Assembly (NCBI GenBank): GCA_907165135.1
Contig: OU015569.1
Coordinates: forward strand, 3,720,001 to 3,784,000
DNA length: 64,000 nucleotides
Direction: 5' to 3'
Source: Oikopleura dioica
Lineage: Eukaryota > Chordata > Appendicularia > Copelata > Oikopleuridae
The position numbers were made by a program, and so were the translations under genes. The notes beneath the pieces are model-generated. The model saw only the letters and a program-made list of their open reading frames with translations, had not been told where the DNA came from and searched no databases. Positions 52,944 to 64,000 of the stretch are shown here, piece after piece (the stretch's first letter is position 1; each line of letters opens with the position of its first letter).

Positions 52944-54777
52944 TCAAAATGTTTGTGTTTTATTTTGAGTTACTTTCTTGGCTTCGTTCTTAAAGCAAGC
53001 AGCCGCAGAAATAGGATAAAAGAACTTTTCTCTCAGAAGACTTCTCACGTCAGAATTGTTTTCCTTGAAAGTGCTTATTTTTGTTGAAATCTAAACTCAC
53101 CGTTTTTTCGTGGTGTTCTTGGTTGAGCATGAATCTATCAATAATTTCTGGGATCGGCAAAGCGATTGCTAATATCCCTATATTGGCGCATATGATTGCT
53201 TTCAATCGAGATCGATAAAAGTGAATTCTTGAGATCACCGCTAATTATCAAGTTAGTCTCATCCTGAAAGTCGCCCTAGAAAAGATGAAGGAACAATATC
53301 GCCGTACCCAACTGAAATCTATCACGATTTATGTTCGATATTTCGACGAAACTCACCCGTGCTCTTCGTTATCCCCCGAACCAGGCCGATGCGGGAATAG
53401 AAGTGAATTGAGAGTTTGGATTATGGCGTTCGATTGCATACAACACTTAAAACAATACAGAAAAAGTATTCGAAATATGATTAAACTAAGGTTTACCTGT
53501 GGACCAAATGATAGTCGACAATAGTAGCAAAATGAGCAGAAAATAGAGATCTTCTAGTGAATCCCGCATTGTCTGAATCATAATGCGCAGGTTTTGACTG
53601 TGTCGGGCCATCTTCACAACGCGGCAAACACGGATCAGGCGAAAAACCCGAAATGAGTTAATTCTCTGAGACATACTTAATCAATTAAAAAAAATATGCT
53701 ATCACCTCAAGAGAGGGGAACATGTCGATGAAAAACGGTGTAACGGCAATAATGTCGACTATATTCATCCCATCCTTGATCATTATTACAAATAAAAGTC
53801 TTTTAGAAAAGATTAACCTTTATGAATGCTTTGAAAGTTTCACATGTTCTGTAGCGCAGGTAGATTTCGATGAGAAAGAAAAGAGATGTCACGACTTCAG
53901 CGTAGCGAAATAACTTTTCAAAACTTATCGCAAAATCCTTCAAGAATGGACTGTTTGCTTCGGAAGCTTTTTCTTGTAAGGTTCGATGTATGCCTTGACA
54001 GAATCGTCGGTTTCGAGAACAAAACAGCCGATCGACAAAATAGTTGCGAACAGGCTCAACCAGCTAAAGATACTCGCCCACATGCTTGAATGAGGATCGT
54101 GCACAAATTCATACAGTTTCCGACTGTTTTCGTTTTTGAAGCTTTTCGTTACTGGTAACTCGTCCTTCAATAGATGATCTTGGAGCCCAAAGAACATGAT
54201 TTCATCAATAAAAGAGTCGAGGAATAAAAACTTTGGCCGGTGCAGTTTGTCGGACTCGCTCTGTATGTACGAAAAAATCGGGTCAAAGTAGCATGTTCTC
54301 CGCTCAAAGCAGTAAGCTTCCTCATCATCCCTGTTTTTTATTTATCAATGTTTTTCATAGAGAGCGAAAAGATAAATACGATAATAAGACAAATATCTTT
54401 AACCCAATAACTCCAATACATCTCAAGCACATCATCCTTCAAGAAAACACTCCCTGAAAGACGCTGAAGTTTGTATCGATTTACCCTTTGTTAAGTTATG
54501 TAAGCCTTTTTTTATTTTAATAATTGTTTGCTAAGTTTACTTTTATATAACTCTTTCCGATACGTAGTTCCCGAAATGCAAAAAGAAACAAGCTCCGAGC
54601 CTTCTCTCTCAAGTTTTTGTTCGCTCTTTACGGAACTAAATAAATAATCTATGAAGAAATTATTTTCACTTTTGCTTACTTTCGACGCTTTCGAACTTCC
54701 CAGTACACATCTAATAGAGCGTTACTGCAGGTAATGCTATTTCTCCTCTTGGGTTTCTCATCAATAGCGAGGTTCAT
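52944..54777 (-). CDS. Voltage-gated potassium channel alpha subunit (Kv family)
   Basis: Tetrameric membrane channel. Reading leftwards: N-terminal MNLAIDEKPKRRNS; T1 tetramerisation domain with FCISGTTYRKELYK, CYFDPIFSYIQSESDKLHRP and FLDSFIDEIMFFGLQ; S1 SIFSWLSLFATILSIGCFVL; S4 FRVFRLIRVCRVVKMARHSQ; S5 LYFLLILLLLSTIIW; pore VGYGDIVP; S6 AIICANIGILAIALPIPEII (PIP in place of the usual PVP); a short cytoplasmic tail ending NKTQTF. The exact subfamily (Shaw, Shal, Shab or Shaker) is unclear. A G run of five at 53373-53377 is one short of that needed to keep SIPASAWFGGITKST in frame with the filter. One intron (54331-54413) needs a GA donor. The start is inferred. Confidence 0.85.
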
Positions 54778-55285
54778 TTCGCAGTGAAAACAAAAACAGC
54801 TAGAGGTTCGGAAGAAGAAAACGTATGATTATTTGACGAATTTATGAATTTTTTACGGAATGCTGGAATTTCGAGCAATGCAGTAGCTGATTTCTAGGTC
54901 ACATAGATTCCTCATCTCTTAATTTCTTTCGAGTACATGTCCATATGTTCTCATTTTCAACCTGTAAATTATAAGCTTCAAAACGTTGACCTTTTGCATG
55001 ACTAAAACAAGATAAATACCGGACAAAAGTCCTGAATCATTTTCACCATCAATTAAAACAAAACGAAAACAATTCCACCTCAAACAGAGCGTTGCTTTCT
55101 TCGCCTGTTAAATTTGACTTCCTCTATTCAGGAGACTGGTTAGGGATTTTCGATATGTATTTGTGACGGAACCAAATAGGCCACACCCGAATCGTCCCCA
55201 GCAGGTCCCATTCAGTAATAATAACCACTTAAACATTTCATTAGAATTATTTTTATACCCAGCGCGATCGACGTATCAGTTAGAA
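54778..55285. other. Divergent gap between the Kv channel and the KLF gene
   Basis: Promoter region for both genes, AT-rich, with no other feature. The open frame at 55163 has no ATG and merely runs into the KLF start. Confidence 0.45.
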
Positions 55286-56444
<1,159 letters not shown>

Positions 56445-56720
56445 AAAACCAGCCTTTTTGACCCTGTAATAAAGATATATAAATTTAAAGCAAACTTGTG
56501 AAATTTTCTCTCATCTAAACCCGGCAATAGAAAAATCCACAATATAGTACAGATATAATATTGGCGATTCCGTTCTGAAGTCGGAGGAGAACGGATATAG
56601 CATTGATTCCGGAGCGTCGGCGCCCAAGCTTTCGTCCAGCACAGTCCCCAGGGGCGTTTACTTTTACTAAACTTATTATTTTGATATTTTTGTTATTGAC
56701 ACTTTCCCCGGCGCTAGAAC
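56445..56720. other. Short intergenic region
   Basis: Polyadenylation signal of the KLF gene and upstream sequence of the divergent G-alpha; a GC-rich patch lies at about 56590-56660. Confidence 0.45.
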
Positions 56721-58417
56721 ATGAATATGTTCTTGAGCTGCGGCCGGCGCAAAAAACGGAGCCGCCGTGGTTCTAAGAGACCAGACTCAGCTCATCAGAA
56801 TGTCTCAGGAACAGGAAAAGACATTTTTAAGGAAATGTGAAAATAAAATAAATTTCTAAATAATTCCTAATAGATACTCCCGCCTCCAAACGGAAAGCAA
56901 AGCCATTTCAGCGGATGCTTATTCTAGGAGACATTGGCTCCGGAAAAACTACAATTTTTCAGCAGATACAGCATCTGTACACACCAATTTACATCACGAG
57001 AAGAAAGAAAATGATGCTTGAAGACGTAAAAAACGCGCTTATGGAGACAATTTGGACATTATTAAGATGTACGTGTTTTTTTACGCGACCCGAATTGAAA
57101 AGATTAAGACTTGGCGGAGGAAAATATCCCCCTTGAATCTCCGCAAGCAGAGCGATCTCAGGAGTTCTTTCTTCAACTTGCGATGGTCGATTACAATCCA
57201 AACAAGTCGGCTTGCGACGATGTTGAGACTTACTTCGATCATGTGACGACAATTTGGTCTGATTCCTCTATTCAAAGGTGCTTACAAAACGCTTGTTTCC
57301 GATCATATTTTAGTGTTTTTGAAAATGCGTATAAAAAGTCGCCGATTCACCATAAATTTGCGAGTGCAGGAACTGTTCATATCTTTCCTTGCTTCTAAGG
57401 GCATATCAATTTTAATACGATTCCGAACTGTTTACAGTTGAATATTTTATGGGCAAAGCACAGTCTATGAAAACGAACTCGTATGTTTTAACGCGAGCGG
57501 ATACCCTCAGGTAAGACATATACTTATTTGGCCTGGGATCCAAGTGAAGACAGCTTAAATTGCTTAGATTCTATAATAAAGACGGAAATGGAAGTCAAGT
57601 CACGTGCCAAGTAACAATAAAAGACGAAGAAGGGTACGATACAATTGCACAATCGCAAGATACTTGGGAGACGGCGATAAAAACGGAGCAGGAAACGCTG
57701 CTAAATACAAAACTCCAGATCACAGATTTGCCAGGCGATTGGGGGCACAGAGGAAAATGGATCCAATACTTCAATAAAATCGACAGCGTTATTTACACAG
57801 TCGATAGCTCAGCTTACGACATTGAGTCTGAGTCTGGCATAGTCGAAAACGCGCTTCGAAACTCGCTGGAGATCTTCAAGAGACTCTGGCACAATCGATG
57901 GCTCAAGAATGTCTCTTACATTGTCGTTTTGAACAAGATCGACCTGCTCGCAGAGAAGTTGAGAGTCGACGATAGCTTCGCGATCGAGTTTCCCGAGAGC
58001 ATCGATCATTACTATTCATCGGTCGCCGAGCCGGAATTGGCCGAGCGATTTCAAGATCCTGAGCTGGCTAGGATCATTAGCTTTATTCGAAAAATGTTCA
58101 CTGATGTTGCCTTACACGATTACGCCGAATTCGACCGCCTAGAATGCCACCTTGTCGTAAGTTTTCTCTCTTTCCAAAATAAGGAATAAACCTAACCCTA
58201 GACTGCTATTTCCCTAGACGACGTGGAGTTCATGTTCAACACGAGCCTTTTGCAAATGCAAGGTAACATTTCCGCTCGAGAGTCTATTGATAATTTTATG
58301 CAGATAAATACATCAATTACAAACGCGAAGAACAACGGAAAAACTCCACTGCTGCTAGCTGTAAAACCTAATAAACTCGATATTTTCGAATGCTGGCCTT
58401 TTTTTAATCAAGAGTGA
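56721..58417 (+). CDS. Highly divergent heterotrimeric G-protein alpha-like subunit
   Basis: Guanine-nucleotide-binding protein with a G-alpha layout. The start MNMFLSCGRRKKRSRRGS has one Cys that could be palmitoylated, but no Gly2 for myristoylation. The P-loop reads LILGDIGSGKTTIFQQI (family GAGESGKST), the all-helical domain follows, then VLTRADTLR (switch I position). Switch II reads ITDLPGDWGHRGKWIQYFN, where the family has DVGGQRSERRKW, so the catalytic Gln is replaced. IVVLNKIDLLAEKL is the NKxD guanine motif. The C-terminus (about 58190-58417) departs from the usual TCATDT and receptor-contact tail. The joins at 56838-56874 and 58160-58200 are not cleanly resolved. Likely an accelerated, lineage-specific G-alpha. 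Confidence 0.75.
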
Positions 58418-58509
58418 TCAACTTTATGGTTTCTGTGTTACCACTTAGTCGAATTAATTACGCACCTTTGCTTTAGCTCCTCAAGTCAACGCTAATTTTT
58501 TTCGAAGCA

Positions 58510-59357
58510 ATGAGATTAAAATACCTGATTTTTATTCATTGTAACTTCGCATACCAACTACAAAAAGTCGCCTCTCTCGCCGTTGATGCAAAGAATTACA
58601 CTTCAAGTTCACTACGGAACAGGGAATATCCAACTCAAATCAGAGAAATTGCCGATGTTACTGTTGGCTCCCCCTTCAAGGAAATGGCCAAGAAAAATTG
58701 ATGAATAAAAAAAAACATTTTTAGAGTCAGCAAAAGTTTGTAACCTACTTGTCGAGAGATTTTCAAACACTGAAATTATTTCGAATGGCTTCAAATTCCA
58801 AGGAAAGGATCAGCAGTGCAGCCTAAACTTAGATTTGTCTTGATAGAATGAAATCCAATGAAAGAATGCCTATTTGGAGAAGACTCTGATTGCAGACTTC
58901 ATTCGACGGGGCTTGACAATTTACAGAAATGTGGAAGGTTTGTTTCAGCTGGAAACTAAACGTTCACTTTTAAGTCGGTCATAAATCAGCGATAAGCTTG
59001 GAACAGAGCCCTCACAACAGAGAGCTGTTTGCAATAATCATCCAGAACGCCAGTTTCTCGGACGAGGGAATGTACTTTACAGAGTTCGAAACGGAGAACT
59101 CAAAGTACACCAGCGACTTGGTTAACCTTTACGTCAATTCGATCGGCCCCATCATGGTGGAGGTGATCTTCTTCACTGTCGTGGTGCTCAGTTTTTTGAC
59201 GATGTTCTGCATTGTTCATAACGTTCGGCTGTGGCGAACGTATGGTGGATTCTGCCGCCAGAACTATCCAAAGTCGTCGAAATCTTCAGAAATTTCTTTT
59301 CTAAGAAAGTCCTACGATGATGTAATTCTTTGTTCTACCTATAAAAGGATGGTTTGA
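58510..59357 (+). CDS. Single-pass membrane protein with a probable Ig-like ectodomain
   Basis: A signal-peptide-like start MRLKYLIFIHCNFAYQLQK leads to a Ser/Asn-rich ectodomain part (TSSSLRNREYPTQIREIAD). Later pieces are ESAKVCNLLVERFSNTE, ISNGFKFQGKDQQCSLNLDL and an Ig-like strand pair ELFAIIIQNASFSDEGMYFT, in which the pattern around SDEGMY is the Ig-domain Tyr corner. A transmembrane helix (VEVIFFTVVVLSFLTMFCIV) and a basic cytoplasmic tail follow. The tail may continue past 59357 through another intron to about 59530 (reading NHQQSVYASRDSFVQ), but the join is unclear. I do not recognise the family; it may be a surface adhesion or immune-type receptor. Confidence 0.55.
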
Positions 59358-59804
59358 CAAGGCTTTTGTTGTTTTTTTTTGTTGCAAGAAAACTTGTTGA
59401 AACTAAACCATCAACAGTCCGTATATGCCAGTCGCGACTCTTTCGTGCAAAAATCTTCCAAGCAAAGTACAAGATATTTGATACAACTTCAGCCAACAAT
59501 TAACGCAATAAAGATTGAATTCCAAAACTGATATATTGATTTTCTTGTTTTCAAATCTGCGCTCTTGGTAACGATTTGTCAAAAAAAAGCATCGGGTTTT
59601 CTTTTGCCAGAGGAAAGAAGATTGACAAAGGAAAAGTCGTTAAAACGGGGCTCAGCTGTGCCCTTTTGGAGATAGCAGCGGGACCGGTGGAGAATAGCCA
59701 CCAGATCGGCTACGTCAAGGCCACGTCGCTTTAACCAACGATCCGAGGAAAGAGAAAAAAGGAGAAATACTGCTCTTCGATCCTAGTAAACGTATATATT
59801 TCGA
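59358..59804. other. Gap, possibly the 3' end of the preceding gene
   Basis: It may hold a last exon of the Ig-like protein gene (59394-59530, AATAAA at about 59507). The rest, to the start of the next gene at 59805, shows nothing recognised. Confidence 0.4.
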
Positions 59805-61209
59805 ATGCAGCTGCGAATTTTCATCCTTTTACTTGCACATATTTGCGCAGAAACAGGTGAGAGAAAAGTCTGTGAAACTGTGCCGACCTTGGCGACCGCC
59901 TTGACATTAAACTGTTAAAAGAATTGCTTATTTAGGGAATAAGCCAAAGAAGAATGTCTGGAAGAAGTCAGTAGGAAGGGGAATCATTGAAACTATTTAA
60001 TTTTCTTACAATTATGATTATTTTCATTACGTTTCTGATCAAATAGAAAGCCCTTAAATTATCAATAACCAAAGAATTTTTTTTTAATTTCTTCATTGAA
60101 CTATGCTGATGAATTAAAAAAAAATTTTTTTGGAAGAAGAGAGATAAGAAATTCGAAAAAAGAGACACCATAATGTCGCGCCAAAACGGGAGAAATCGAA
60201 TTTTGCGCGAAGTCAACTCTTTAGCTTTGCGCAGTGGCAGTATCGTAAACGATGAGGTTTATCCGAGTTGCGATTATTGCTAATTGAAAACTATACCCAA
60301 TACCCCGCCATGCGGACGTGAAATACCGTCCACATAGGCAATTTCTGAAGGAGGCTACGGTCTCCTCGTAATCCTTGAAAATCTGAAACCAAGCTCGTGA
60401 GTCGGTGCTCGCCAAGCGGGAAGTACTGTCCTGTTTTTCAAACTAGAATTACCTCATGTTTTAAATTGCTTGCCTGACTATCATCATACTAGGAACAAAA
60501 ACAATCCCTAAAAAAGGAACAGGTGCCACGAAAAATGGGGCGAAGCAAGTCGAGAAAAACGAAGAAAGCTTTATCCAACTTCCCAGTGGAATACAAAAAG
60601 CAGCCGAGCTGTTTGCTGCTTACACAGACAAACCGCGCAAAATCGCCACCTACTATTTTAAGAAAGTTGCGAAAGAGAGCAAGAAGCTGTGGAAGAAGTT
60701 TGTGAGCTCGGGATTTTCAGTGGAGAAACTGATCGCCACGCAAATCGCGGCACTGCTAGTTTATACCATCATTTCGTCGTTTGTGAAATTCATCACAAGA
60801 ACAAGCAGAAGTCGCCGTGAAAATAAACTGGTCAAAAAGGTTTATGTCGCCACACCCAGCCACGCTGTCGAAGAGTTAGTTGCTAACAAGAATCAAGTAC
60901 TAACAACTGCGGATAGGCTCCTATCACTTTGAGTAATGTCCGAAGATTCCGTAATGAAAAGATTATAGGCACGACGAAGGCCAAAGTCGTTTCTGAAAGT
61001 AAAATTTAAGATCCTCCAGCGAAACAGAGAACGAAGGAAGTAATGAAGAAATTGACGAAGAAGAGCAAGTAGAACAAGAATCAACTGACAATTCCGATCA
61101 CGAAACTGCTAGTCATCATTCAGAATCAGAACACGAATCATTGCCAGAGATTCGCCGTACTCCCAGTACCCAAATCAATAGACAAGTTTCAACATCCAAC
61201 GATGAATGA
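59805..61209 (+). CDS. Unknown secreted-pathway membrane protein with acidic C-terminal tail
   Basis: The first exon encodes a clear signal peptide, MQLRIFILLLAHICAET. A short second exon (about 59936-59968) reads GNKPKKNVWKK. After a roughly 540-bp intron containing the U4 gene, the main exon gives a Lys-rich luminal part (SGIQKAAELFAAYTDKPRK), a transmembrane helix (LIATQIAALLVYTIISSFVK), then a basic and finally very acidic tail (SNEEIDEEEQVEQEST...) ending VSTSNDE. AATAAA at about 61270. No family recognised. Confidence 0.6.
60223..60367 (+). ncRNA. U4: U4 spliceosomal snRNA
   Basis: The 5' part AGCTTTGCGCAGTGGCAGTA then TCGTAAACGATGAGGTTTAT then CCGAGTTGCGATTATTGCTA then ATTGAAAACT follows human U4 nearly base for base, including the 5' stem-loop and the U6-pairing regions (GCAGTGGCAGTATCG and GCTAATTGAAA). 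A middle stem (GCGGACGTGAAATACCGTCC) and the Sm site AATTTCTGA come next, then the terminal hairpin GGAGGCTACGGTCTCC. The gene lies inside an intron of the membrane-protein gene, on the same strand. As a polymerase II snRNA gene it should have its own promoter; none was identified with confidence. Confidence 0.95.
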
Positions 61210-61467
61210 CAATCTTTCTTTACACATGCGAGACCCTTGATATACACATTCTAGATTGACATTTTGACTGTAATAAACGCTGAATTTTCCATGTGAAGTG
61301 AGTAGCAAGCTCAAGACAAAAAATGCTGTTTTGTTATTCCCGGAATGACAAAGTCGAAAACGCATTAGGAGAGCCTATTACTTCCGTTTATTGATCAAAC
61401 TTTTACGAGCTTACGGATCACACGAAAGGCATAAACCGACCAAAACAAAACTCCAAGAGAATTTCAG

Positions 61468-62956
61468 ATGAGAGACTTATACCTCCGAATTGGCTATATC
61501 TTCGTTGGCGTTCTTTTTTGGTCAGCGAATCATTTGAGCAAGTTGTACGAAATTCAAGTGGCACAGGAGAAGTATTTCCACGACAAGATCAAAACACTTC
61601 AGGTTTTTCTAAGCCATTTTCATGGAGTCTTTCTTTTCAAATGAAATATTTTGACTGACCATGCATCAATAGCGATCAAATATTCGTCAGGGTCCAGAAC
61701 CGATCCACGACGAGAAGATACCTACACACAAAATAAAGCTCCCTTCTTTACCCAAACTGCCATCGCCGAATTCGAATGGAGGTCTTCCACTTACAAGTGA
61801 AAAAGAAGATGATAGAAATAACGCCGTTGTCGACAACACACTTCAAGAAACTCCGATAAATGATAAATTTATTTTTTACAATAAAATGCCAAGAGGTAAG
61901 AAAAGTTGTCTAGGCGCAAATGCAATCTTTTACATTTACTATTCAAAGCTGGATCTTCGACGTTATATGCAATCATACAGGAGCTCTCCGGGAAACACAA
62001 ATTTACCTCTCAGAAAATCTCTTCCGGGGAGCTACGCGACGACAACCCTGCAAAAAATGAGCCGATTATCCAATTTCTAAAGGGGAAGTCACTCAATAAG
62101 TATTTCCTGACAAAAACACATTACTGGCTTGATTTCGCCGAGTACGAAATGAAACAACCTACATTCATTAATCTCATACGAGGTAGAATTTGAATTTTCT
62201 TTTATTTTTCGTAGCCCGACTCTATTAAGATCCTGTCGAGTGGTTTGAGTCAAGGTACAATTTTAAAAGGAGACATCCGATTAATGTCAAGTTCGGGTTG
62301 AATTCTAACATCTACTAAATTCGCCACGAATAATCTGATTAACCCCGGCGTAGACAGCGAGCATTTCTGAACGCGAAACATTTGAACGCCCAATTTCAAA
62401 ATGCGTTCTTGAAGAGTTTGACGAGTGCTCGACGCGCGTCCATCAGCCCTGGCTTCTCTATCTTTGTGGAACGAGTCAGACATGCAAAGGTATCTAGAGA
62501 TTGATCTATAACTTGCCATTCCAGCGCATTTGCCAAGCATTTCTTCTCTTCAGATCTGAAGTCCAAGGATAAGAAGCGGAGGAAAAAAGCCATCGAGTTT
62601 ACAAAAACGAATATTGCTCAGAACTTCTACTTGATCGGACTGATGGAGGATTTCGACCTGTCTCTAAAAATGTTCGAACATGCTCTGCCGCGTTACTTCA
62701 ATGGCGCCACAAAACTGATGAGCTCACACAAGGTTCAAGCCGCGATGAAAGCCTCTCAATCAGGAACGGATTTGTACTTTGCGTCAGTGGTCCTAGCGTA
62801 ACACTCAAGTGCAATCCTACTGCAGCAAACATATCGTCGCTCAATCCTCTTGCTAGAAAGAGGCTAGCCACTGTTCTTGCGGATGAAATCGACGTTTTCG
62901 AATACACGAAGTCATTATTCTACCAAAAAGTAAAAGACGCGAATATTAATTTATGA
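61468..62956 (+). CDS. Type II Golgi 2-O-sulfotransferase (HS2ST/UST family)
   Basis: Transfers sulfate from PAPS to uronic acids of heparan or chondroitin sulfate. The ATG follows an AATTTCAG acceptor. A signal anchor (IGYIFVGVLFWSANHLSKLY) is followed by a stem region with LPSLPKLPSPNS. The PAPS 5' loop FIFYNKMPRAGSSTLYAIIQ (family YNRVPKTASTS) leads to LTKTHYWLDFAEYEMKQPTF, the 3' phosphate motif INLIRDPVEWFESRYNF, FDECS...CGTSQTC (conserved Cys pair) and FYLIGLMEDFDLSLKMFEHA LPRYFNGATKL. The C-terminus reads RKRLATVLADEIDVFEYTKS, ending DANINL. The last join works with a GA-AG intron (62717-62796). HS2ST1 is the closest by my comparison of motifs, UST the alternative. Confidence 0.88.
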
Positions 62957-64000
62957 AAATGCAAAAAAGTATACTTCTTCAATGTACATCAGATATAGAT
63001 ATGCAAACATAGCATATTCCTCCGAAAACTTATTTAGCCCATTTATGATATTAAAACGTGCAATACATATTATCAACAATTCAAAACTTGAGCGTTTATT
63101 CAAGAAAATTTGACAGCTTCGATCACATGCATGCGTTGAGTTTTCAATCTTGGAGTAGATTGTGAGCGATAAATGACAGCCCAGATTGAAATATTTACAG
63201 TGCTGATTATTTCACGTCAAAAGCAGATTTGGATATAAGCAGAAAGTCAATCAAAGAAATGTGTAGTTACTGTTTCATTCTCGTGTCTAAAGCACTTTGT
63301 TTTTGAAATAAACGCAGGAGGTTCTTGTTTAATCTGTCATCTGGTAAGATTTTTTCCGGCAGAGGCTGTATCCGACACTTGAGAACTAATGATTGCTTTA
63401 TTGCTTCCAAAGCTGGTTATCGACAAACTCGAGAGCTGCTGGAAAAGCCATTGAAATTCAGGTTGCTTGATTGAAATTTCCATCAGACTCACTTCATTCC
63501 TGATCAGTGACTAACTCATTCTGTTTTTCTGTGTTCATTTATAGAATTTTCTCGTGTTTTTTATTTAAAATCAAATAAAAAAGTACGATGCAAATAACTA
63601 ACGCCTGAACGTACGAACTTTTTTTCCTGCTGATTCAGCAGTGCTGAACGCATATTGCGCAGATTTCTGCGCAGCACCTTTAGAGCGCTCTAGCGACGAT
63701 TGTGGTCGAGATTTGAAAAATCAAAAGCTACCAAAATATAGCTCAGACGCGAACGAACAAGCCAATAATAGTTTGAAATCCTAACCCTAACCAGAACCTC
63801 GCTAAAAATAGTGATTTCTAAAGTAACCCGAAAATGAACCAGTTTTTTCCATTTTTATTCTATTTCATTAATCTCAAATACAAATGAACAAAATAGATAT
63901 TTATGATTAAATTTATATTTGATCTGATGTAGAAATCCGATAAAACGCCGAAAAAAATATTTTTATCGAAAGAAAAATTAATGCAAAACTGTTAAAATGC
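62957..64000. other. Right-edge region without a supported gene
   Basis: AT-rich, with a short telomere-like CCTAACCCTAACC at 63781-63793. No coding frame with recognisable features, RNA or inverted element found. Confidence 0.5.

Noticed and set aside
63781-63793. Telomere-like CCTAACCCTAACC near the right edge as a chromosome end
   Set aside because: Only two units and unique sequence follows; also similar short tracts occur at 58193 and in the TOP3A element.

Overview
The window reads as a compact animal nuclear genome, most likely an appendicularian (larvacean) tunicate related to Oikopleura or Fritillaria. Reasons: the proteins are recognisably animal (TRAPPC11, an ATR-like kinase, TOP3A, PPM1D, extended synaptotagmin, NSUN2, SCAF4/8, ARMH3, TMEM260, a KLF factor, a 2-O-sulfotransferase); most introns are only about 40-50 bp; intergenic gaps are often under 150 bp; several starts sit directly behind a 3' splice acceptor ("ag|ATG"), as expected with spliced-leader trans-splicing; and several introns only work with GA or GC in place of the GT donor, which I recall as typical of larvaceans. 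The species call is an inference.

Layout. 1-1.4 kb (-): 5' part of USP7, running off the left edge. 1.5-5.9 kb (+): an unknown coiled-coil gene split by a 2.8-kb terminal-inverted-repeat element carrying about 34 copies of a 56-bp satellite. 6-9.4 kb (-): a small mitochondrial-type membrane protein, BCKDHA, and an unknown gene. 10-25 kb (+): TRAPPC11, an ATR-like PIKK, TOP3A (interrupted by two further inverted-repeat elements) and a CK1-type kinase. 25-32 kb (+): small nuclear-type proteins, an EF-hand protein and an UNC93-like membrane protein. 32-36.3 kb (-): a calmodulin-like protein and TMEM260. 38-43.5 kb (+): PPM1D and an extended synaptotagmin. 44-50.7 kb (+): NSUN2, whose 4.2-kb intron contains a complete SCAF4/8 gene. 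50.8-54.8 kb: ARMH3 (+) tail to tail with a Kv potassium channel (-). 55-63 kb (+): a KLF factor, a very divergent G-alpha, an Ig-like surface protein, a membrane protein with a U4 snRNA gene in its intron, and an HS2ST-like sulfotransferase.

The most interesting signal is the set of three unrelated inverted-repeat elements lying inside coding genes. In TOP3A, removing each element plus one copy of its target duplication restores the conserved reading frame exactly, although neither element offers an AG acceptor at the needed place. In the coiled-coil gene the element landed on a splice donor, and its duplication creates a GA donor. Together with independent GA-AG and GC-AG introns nearby, this suggests transposon-derived introns or a DNA insertion polymorphism. 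Separately, at least four conserved proteins show a one-base-short homopolymer, which points to assembly indels rather than pseudogenes.
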